Part shown: positions 1 to 3,927 of the stretch, one piece after another
How the letters are laid out: the number at the start of each line of letters is the position of its first letter
Numbering within the stretch: position 1 is the stretch's first letter
Origin: Planctomycetota bacterium
Lineage (GTDB): Bacteria > Planctomycetota > Planctomycetia > Isosphaerales > Isosphaeraceae
Direction of reading: 5' to 3'
Assembly: GCA_021777685.1 (NCBI GenBank)
Contig: JAJYDH010000389.1
Coordinates: 1 to 6,212 of the forward strand
DNA length: 6,212 nt
Program-made: the position numbers and the translations under genes
Notes under the pieces: model-generated
What the model saw: only the letters and a program-made list of their open reading frames with translations
Database searches by the model: none
What the model was told of the DNA's origin: nothing

Positions 1-94
1 TCCCCCACCCCCCTGATGAGTGGATGCGAGGGGCATGCGACTGAAGACGGGAGGGGCCTTCCCTTTCTCGCCAGATCAACCATATTACTCATAA

Positions 95-112
95 CACCAA
101 AACCACCAAAAC
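95..112 (+). repeat. Perfect tandem repeat, two copies of CACCAAAAC
   Basis: Bases 95-103 and 104-112 are identical 9-mers in direct tandem. They lie in the AT-rich island, just before a short inverted repeat (AACAAA at 110-115 and TTTGTT at 121-126, five-base loop). Two copies are too few to call iterons. The repeat is a direct observation and its function is unknown. Confidence 0.8.
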
Positions 113-147
113 AAATTATTTTTGTTGTCTTTCCGTTTTTTACCATA

Positions 148-175
148 TTGCCATCTCGTCAAACAAGTTTGCCAT
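148..175 (+). repeat. Direct repeat of TTGCCAT spaced by two helical turns
   Basis: TTGCCAT occurs at 148-154 and again at 169-175, so the copies start 21 bases apart, about two turns of B-DNA. That spacing would put both copies on the same face of the helix, as in a tandem regulator site. Chance is a real alternative for a 7-mer in a short AT-rich region. Confidence 0.6.
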
Positions 176-240
176 GCAAAGCAGATTTTTCACCCCGCCT
201 TTTCGGCCCTTCTGGTCGATTTTGGGGCGAACTTGACCGA

Positions 241-276
241 AAACGGGCCCGTTTTGCGGCCTTTTTCGGCCTTTTG
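241..276. repeat. 16-base perfect palindrome followed by a CGGCCTTTT direct repeat
   Basis: Bases 241-256 read AAAACGGGCCCGTTTT, an uninterrupted palindrome of two 8-base arms. Immediately after it, CGGCCTTTT occurs at 258-266 and 268-276, spaced by exactly 10 bases. As RNA, the palindrome could fold into a six-pair stem with a GGCC loop, flanked by A and U tracts in both directions. That resembles a bidirectional intrinsic terminator. As DNA, it could be an operator for a dimeric regulator. The palindrome itself is certain; neither role is proven. Confidence 0.6.
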
Positions 277-957
277 GAGGTAAAATCACCCGGCTTTGCC
301 CGGCCAAGTTCGCGGGGGGGATCGGTCACATACCCGGTTATTCCGGAGGGCGTTTTCCCGATAGTAAATCCCGAGGGCGGACCTCGACGGCCCGCTCGAC
401 GGGCGATACCCCGTTGGGTTCGAGTTTCACCGGGCGAGTCATGGCGTTGGCTTCGAGTTCCTCGACGATGATCCCATCGGGTTCAAGTTGGGGGCGTGCG
501 ATCGGCCGTCGAGGGGGCCCTCCGCCCGTCGTCGGTGGCGGGGTCGCCGGGGCGGAATGGGGGTTGGGTTTGTCTGGGAGCGTGCGCCGAGGAGGGTCAT
601 CGCGGTCGGGCGGGGCTCGGCGTGGAGTTTGGCCCGCGGTTGGGTTTGAGTTTTTGTCCTCGAAGGCGAGGCATCGGGCTCGCCCCGGCAGATCCGGCGG
701 GGAGATGGGCAAGTTGGGCATGGCGATCGACACTTCCGGACCACCCCTGGGCGACAAACTCGACCCAACGCGAAGGGTCTGCCGGGCCGGGCGGCGATCG
801 GGGCGATTGGGCTCATTCCGCCGGAAAGGCCGGCCGATGTTCGATAACGACTGGGGCGTCCGGCCGGCGGGAGGGGTTTCCCTGCCACCCTCCGGGCGCC
901 GCCTCCGGGCCGGGATGGATTCCGGTCGGCCGTTGTTTCCAGGACGAGGAACCTCCG

Positions 958-1290
958 ATGTCGCGGATGAACCTGTTGATGGCCGTCGCCGTGGCGGCCG
1001 GCGTGGTCGGTTGCGCACAGTGCGACACCTGCGACGACTTTCCGGCCCCCTGCGTCGGGGCCAACTGCGGCCAGGGGCTGATGCCGGGCGGCATCCCAGG
1101 TGCCCTCGACTCCCAGATGGGGGCCCCGGTGATGGGGGCCGCGAGCTACTCCACCCCGCCCGTCGACGACTCGGCCGGGCCGGGGCCCGTCGCGCCCCCG
1201 GCGGCGGCCTTGCCCATGACCCCGCCGGCCCCGCCCGTCGACCCCTCCAGCCCCCCCGTGCCGATGGAGTCGGCCCCCTCGCCGAGGTGA
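958..1290 (+). CDS. Small Cys-rich, Pro-rich lipoprotein of unknown function
   Basis: This encodes 110 residues. The ATG at 958 is preceded by a purine-rich ribosome binding site, AGGACGAGGA at 941-950, ending seven bases before the start; the next in-frame ATG (967) is worse placed. Residues 1-19 form a short lipoprotein signal: a charged N-terminus, a hydrophobic core (about residues 5-17) and the lipobox VVGC, with Cys19 as the predicted lipidated residue. The mature start packs Cys at 19, 22, 25, 32 and 37 into 19 residues, in the pattern C-x2-C-x2-C-x6-C-x4-C. Four of these Cys remain free for disulfides or metal binding. The remainder (about residues 40-110) is low-complexity, rich in Pro, Ala, Met and Gly, and probably unstructured; it may span the periplasm or contact the envelope. 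No enzymatic motif is visible and I recognise no family. Export and lipidation are well supported, but the role is unknown. Confidence 0.8.
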   Translation: MSRMNLLMAVAVAAGVVGCAQCDTCDDFPAPCVGANCGQGLMPGGIPGALDSQMGAPVMGAASYSTPPVDDSAGPGPVAPPAAALPMTPPAPPVDPSSPPVPMESAPSPR

Positions 1291-1301
1291 ACGCCCGGGG
1301 A

Positions 1302-1329
1302 GGCCGGCTCGAACGGCTCGGCGCCGGCC
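1302..1329 (+). terminator. Possible transcription terminator hairpin after the lipoprotein gene
   Basis: GGCCGGC at 1302-1308 is the exact reverse complement of GCCGGCC at 1323-1329, with a 14-base loop. It begins 12 bases after the TGA at 1288-1290. A C-run, not a T-run, follows, so it is not a classic intrinsic terminator. In DNA this GC-rich, such arms also arise easily by chance. Confidence 0.3.
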
Positions 1330-1508
1330 CCCCCGTCATCTTGCCCGATCCGCCGAGATTTCCGAAATTTGTCCCGATCCCGGGCCCCGACGACCGATTG
1401 ATTCAGGGGATGCATCGATCGATCGCCGGCTCGCCCGGACCCCCGGCCCGGCACCGCGACCGAACCCGAACACCAAACTCCAGGCCGGCCAGCAACTTGC
1501 GTTTGCGA

Positions 1509-1537
1509 TTGACGAAGGCCGGCCGGGATCGGACAAT
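1509..1537 (+). promoter_or_regulatory. Sigma70-like promoter candidate for the 651-residue protein gene
   Basis: TTGACG at 1509-1514 matches the -35 consensus at five of six positions. After a 17-base spacer, GACAAT at 1532-1537 matches the -10 consensus at four of six. Transcription would start near 1544, leaving an untranslated leader of about 130 bases before the ATG at 1673. Spacing and strand are right for the gene. Promoter consensus in planctomycetes is poorly defined, so this is a candidate only. Confidence 0.35.
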
Positions 1538-1672
1538 GAGGCGGGTCGACTCCACTCCGAGGTCCCGCGACGGCACACCCGACCCGACAGCTTCGCCAAT
1601 TGAGGGCGCCCCCACCTCCTTGAGTCGAACGATCGGCGCCCGGCCGATCGCCACCCCGGGACCCTGGCACTG

Positions 1673-3628
1673 ATGAAGCGAACCTTTGCCGCCGTCGTCC
1701 TGCTGGCCGCCCTGGGTGTGCTCCTCAAGCTCACCGTCAAGGAGGGGGGCCCGGCGATCGTCGACCGGGCCGCCCGGGTCGAGACCTCCCCGGCCGCGCC
1801 CGCCTTCGACCCCGAGGCCGACCTCCTGGCCCGCTACCCCGCCGACCGCGAGCTGGTCCGCCGGGTCTACGGCGAGTACCGCCAGAACGCCCTGGCCATC
1901 GAGCGGACCGACGGCCTCCGCGGCCTCAAGTTGCTCGACGCCCTGGGGTTAGAGGCGATCTACCTCTACGAGAGCCACCCCGGCGACTTCGGCCGGCTCC
2001 GCGAGACGCTGTCCGACGCCGCATCGGCCGAGATCCTGCTCCGCTGGCGCGAGTATTTCGGCCTGAAGCGGGCCGACGACACCGGCCGGAAGCTGGTCAT
2101 CGCCGAGATCGGCCGCCTGACCCCCGGCCAGCGGCGGGTGGCCTCGAAGTACCCCAACGCCCTGCCCCTCCTGCTGACCGACCCGGCCGGCGTGACCGAC
2201 CTGGTCGACCGCTGGTCGGGCGACCCGGCCGACCTGGCCGACGCCCTGGCCCTGCTCTCGTTCATCAGCCTGGAGCCGGGCGCCGCCGACCTCCGATCGG
2301 CCCTCCGGACCCTCGACGACCACGGGACGCTCGCCCTCAACGCCTTCCGGGTCCAGGGTTTAGACGGATTCGCCCTGGCCAAGCTCTACGGCCCGGTCCT
2401 CGACGCCCTCGGCCGCTCCCTGCCGCTGGATCAGGCGTTGATCCTGCTCCGGGTCAACGCGCCGTTCGTCGACGAGCTGCTCCAGAGCCACCAGCCCGAG
2501 ACGGTCGCCGGCCACCTCCGCCACGTCGCCGCCGCCGGGCTGGTCGACCCGGTGGGCGGCAGCCCCGACGGCCTCCGGATGGTCGTCGAGTTCGGCGAGC
2601 GGGGGGAGCGGGCCCTGATCCAGGCCGGGCCCGACGCCGCCGACGTCGTCTTCGGCGACTTCGCCGACGCGACCCTGCGGAATCAGGCGGTCGAGTCGCT
2701 GGCCGAGCACGGCCCGATGGCCCTGGCGATCCTCGATAAGTACGCCGCCGACCCGGACTTCCGCGAGATCCTCCGCGCCGACGGCCCGGCGGTGATCCCG
2801 CCGATCGCGCGGGCCGACGCCGCGCCCGAGGCGCTCGCCCTGCTCAAGTCCAAGCCCCGCTGGTCCTGGTCCGAGCGGCTGGCCCACTCGGTCCTGGCCC
2901 TCTCCGGCGACAGCGGCCAGGCGACCATCCGCCTGATCAAGGACGACGGGCTGGGCCGGGTGGCCGAGCTGGAGAAGTCCGACGTCGAGTTCCAGCAGTT
3001 CCTGCCGCTCTACGACCTGCTCCACCTGGCCAACGTCGCAAGGCGTGGGCACTCGCCGACTTCGGGCGAGGTTACCTGGGCCCTCTTCGATGCCGGTTTC
3101 GTCATCCTTGACGCCCTGAGTTTGGCCGCCGCCCAGCCCGAGGGCGTGGCCGCCTCGGAGGCCGGCCGGGCCGAGGTCCGCGCCGCCGTCAAGCAGGCGG
3201 CCGAGGCCGCCGGCCGGGAGGCGGTCGAGTCCGCGACGGCCGACGCCGGCAAGGCCCTGGGCCGGCGGGGTGTCGCCGAGGGGCTCGACGCCGCGACCGA
3301 CTCCGTCCGCCTGGCCCGCTGGTGGGCCGTCAGGGCCGCCGGGGGCACCTATCAGGTCCTCCGCCGCCTCCCCGAGGCGCTCCCGAAGCTGACCGTCGCC
3401 GAGATCGCCGACCTCGGCCGGGGGCTCTGCGCCAGGGCCGGGCTCGCCCTGAGCACCTGGGGGCCGCTCCGGTTCCTCAAGGACGGCGAGGAGGTCATCC
3501 GCCGGATTCCCCCCGGAAAGGGCCTGAAATACCTGGGCCTCCAGGCCACCCAGGCCACCGTGGGGGTGGTGGGCTTCCGCAAGATGGAAGAGCACCTGGC
3601 GAGCCGTCGGTCGCAACCCGTTCACTGA
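1673..3628 (+). CDS. Membrane-anchored, helix-rich protein of unknown function
   Basis: This encodes 651 residues, and I do not recognise a family. The N-terminus has two basic residues followed by an uninterrupted hydrophobic stretch (about residues 5-20) with no obvious cleavage site and no lipobox Cys, which suggests a single-pass anchor with the rest outside the cytoplasm. Residues 50-450 are rich in Leu, Ala, Asp and Arg, with regularly spaced amphipathic helices and recurring short phrases around Gly-x-x-Ala-Leu. This looks like an alpha-solenoid, though I cannot define a clean repeat unit. A second hydrophobic helix lies at about 469-487 but contains Asp473 and Asp480. Residues 493-545 are Ala-rich and helical. 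The final 100 residues contain hydrophobic and basic helices. No catalytic motif or metal site is visible, and Cys is almost absent. The start is supported by the anchor, but the ribosome binding site is weak (GGGA at 1658-1661). Third codon positions are nearly all G or C, so the gene is real. Codons 454-485 break that pattern. Confidence 0.85.
   Translation: MKRTFAAVVLLAALGVLLKLTVKEGGPAIVDRAARVETSPAAPAFDPEADLLARYPADRELVRRVYGEYRQNALAIERTDGLRGLKLLDALGLEAIYLYESHPGDFGRLRETLSDAASAEILLRWREYFGLKRADDTGRKLVIAEIGRLTPGQRRVASKYPNALPLLLTDPAGVTDLVDRWSGDPADLADALALLSFISLEPGAADLRSALRTLDDHGTLALNAFRVQGLDGFALAKLYGPVLDALGRSLPLDQALILLRVNAPFVDELLQSHQPETVAGHLRHVAAAGLVDPVGGSPDGLRMVVEFGERGERALIQAGPDAADVVFGDFADATLRNQAVESLAEHGPMALAILDKYAADPDFREILRADGPAVIPPIARADAAPEALALLKSKPRWSWSERLAHSVLALSGDSGQATIRLIKDDGLGRVAELEKSDVEFQQFLPLYDLLHLANVARRGHSPTSGEVTWALFDAGFVILDALSLAAAQPEGVAASEAGRAEVRAAVKQAAEAAGREAVESATADAGKALGRRGVAEGLDAATDSVRLARWWAVRAAGGTYQVLRRLPEALPKLTVAEIADLGRGLCARAGLALSTWGPLRFLKDGEEVIRRIPPGKGLKYLGLQATQATVGVVGFRKMEEHLASRRSQPVH
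3052..3070 (+). repeat. Inverted repeat inside the 651-residue protein gene
   Basis: CTCGCC at 3052-3057 and GGCGAG at 3065-3070 are exact reverse complements around a seven-base loop. They fall inside the short stretch (3032-3127) where codon use differs from the rest of the gene. It could be a small mRNA hairpin, or a chance result of Gly/Glu/Ser codons. The arms are a direct observation; no function is claimed. Confidence 0.5.
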
Positions 3629-3927
3629 TCGAGATTTTCGCCGATCCCTCGCTCACCGGGGGCGGGAATGCCCGGTCGCGCCCCGAGATCGGGCGATCGG
3701 GCCGATACCTCGACGCGCCTGGGGTGTTCCTCTATTGTTGAGGGCCGAAGAAATAAAAGTTGAATTTTCCCCCGGCCCGGTCAAGGATGGATCTTGATTC
3801 CACCCGGCCGGGTCCGCCGGTTTTCGCCCGACCTCGACGCCAGACCGCCCCCCAGGCCCGCTGCCTTGCCCTGCCCGCTCCCTCCACCGTCCTGAAACCC
3901 GAGACTTCGGTATCGCGAGGTTGCCTC
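3629..3927. other. Intergenic region before the DUF1549/DUF1553 gene
   Basis: No gene is visible in these 299 bases. The left part carries overlapping hairpin arms (3655-3684). An A/T-rich patch lies at about 3748-3768, and a perfect 12-base palindrome, ACCCGGCCGGGT, at 3802-3813. TCAAG and CTTGA form a short inverted repeat at 3781-3797. A C-rich tract then runs through about 3845-3895 to the ribosome binding site. I found no -35/-10 pair with good spacing, although the A/T-rich patch is the likeliest promoter location. Confidence 0.5.
3655..3684 (+). terminator. Possible terminator hairpin after the 651-residue protein gene
   Basis: ACCGGG (3655-3660) pairs with CCCGGT (3671-3676) around a ten-base loop. 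An alternative fold pairs GGGGCG (3659-3664) with CGCCCC (3679-3684). Both lie 27-56 bases after the TGA at 3626-3628. There is no T-run, so this would be a weak or factor-dependent stop at best. Two mutually exclusive stems in one place is a mild curiosity. Confidence 0.3.

Larger units (their letters stand above)
61..180. promoter_or_regulatory. AT-rich intergenic island, possible promoter region
   Basis: Direct counting gives 44 G+C in 120 bases (37%), in a window otherwise around 70% or more. It contains T-runs, a tandem 9-mer, a repeated TTGCCAT and a repeated ACCATATT (79-86 and 142-149). A weak + strand promoter match is TTGTTG (122-127), a 16-base spacer and CATATT (144-149). A weak minus-strand match also exists, with TTGGTG, a 16-base spacer and TAATAT. 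Low GC, short repeats and weak matches on both strands fit an intergenic promoter region, but no gene starts close downstream on either strand: the nearest supported start is at 958. The regulatory role is inference. Confidence 0.35.
1..957. other. Long stretch without a convincing gene, upstream of the lipoprotein gene
   Basis: No reading frame here looks like a planctomycete gene. Frames that stay open do so because stop codons are rare in GC-rich DNA, and their translations are rich in Arg, Pro, Gly and Ser without domain-like segments. Three parts can be told apart: a GC-rich start (1-60), an AT-rich island with repeats (61-180), and a leader that becomes increasingly G-rich on the + strand. 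The best coding candidate is a minus-strand frame from an ATG at 721 down to a TAA at 338 (127 residues). Its last 50 residues or so have ordinary composition, but its first half is Pro-rich and many of its codons end in A or T, unlike the true genes nearby. It has no clear ribosome binding site. I treat the stretch as regulatory or decayed sequence, with a small chance that the minus-strand frame is real. Confidence 0.55.
1291..1672. other. Intergenic region between the lipoprotein and 651-residue protein genes
   Basis: These 382 bases hold a possible hairpin, a sigma70-like promoter and otherwise unremarkable GC-rich sequence. A + strand frame passes through and ends in TGA at 1671-1673, sharing its A with the next ATG. 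It covers the lipoprotein gene in another frame and encodes an Arg/Pro-rich chain, so I consider it spurious. A minus-strand frame starting with GTG at 1654 and ending at 1403 (83 residues) has passable composition but no good ribosome binding site. Confidence 0.5.

Noticed and set aside
13..55. CTGATGAG followed by GAAG, resembling part of a hammerhead ribozyme core
   Set aside because: The required GAAA core and properly paired stems II and III are missing, so the match is limited to one box.
16..471. 151-residue + strand open frame across the AT-rich island
   Set aside because: It has no ribosome binding site, no domain-like composition, and runs through an AT-rich, repeat-bearing region that looks intergenic.
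1486..1501. Sigma54-like GG/GC pair with correct 12-base spacing (CGGCCA, five bases, TTGC)
   Set aside because: Only the core GG and TTGC fit; the rest of the -24 box does not match. Such matches are frequent by chance in GC-rich DNA, and the sigma70-like pair just downstream is better.
1403..1654. 83-residue minus-strand frame starting with GTG
   Set aside because: Composition is passable, but there is no convincing ribosome binding site, the start is a weak GTG, and the region is better explained as the promoter area of the next gene.
414..1673. 419-residue + strand open frame whose TGA overlaps the ATG of the 651-residue protein gene
   Set aside because: It runs through the lipoprotein gene in another frame and encodes an Arg/Pro/Gly-rich chain typical of chance frames in GC-rich DNA. 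The stop-start overlap looks coincidental.
2360..3625. 421-residue minus-strand open frame opposite the 651-residue protein gene
   Set aside because: It mirrors the high GC3 of the + strand gene. Its translation is a Gly/Leu/Asp-rich antisense shadow with no motif.
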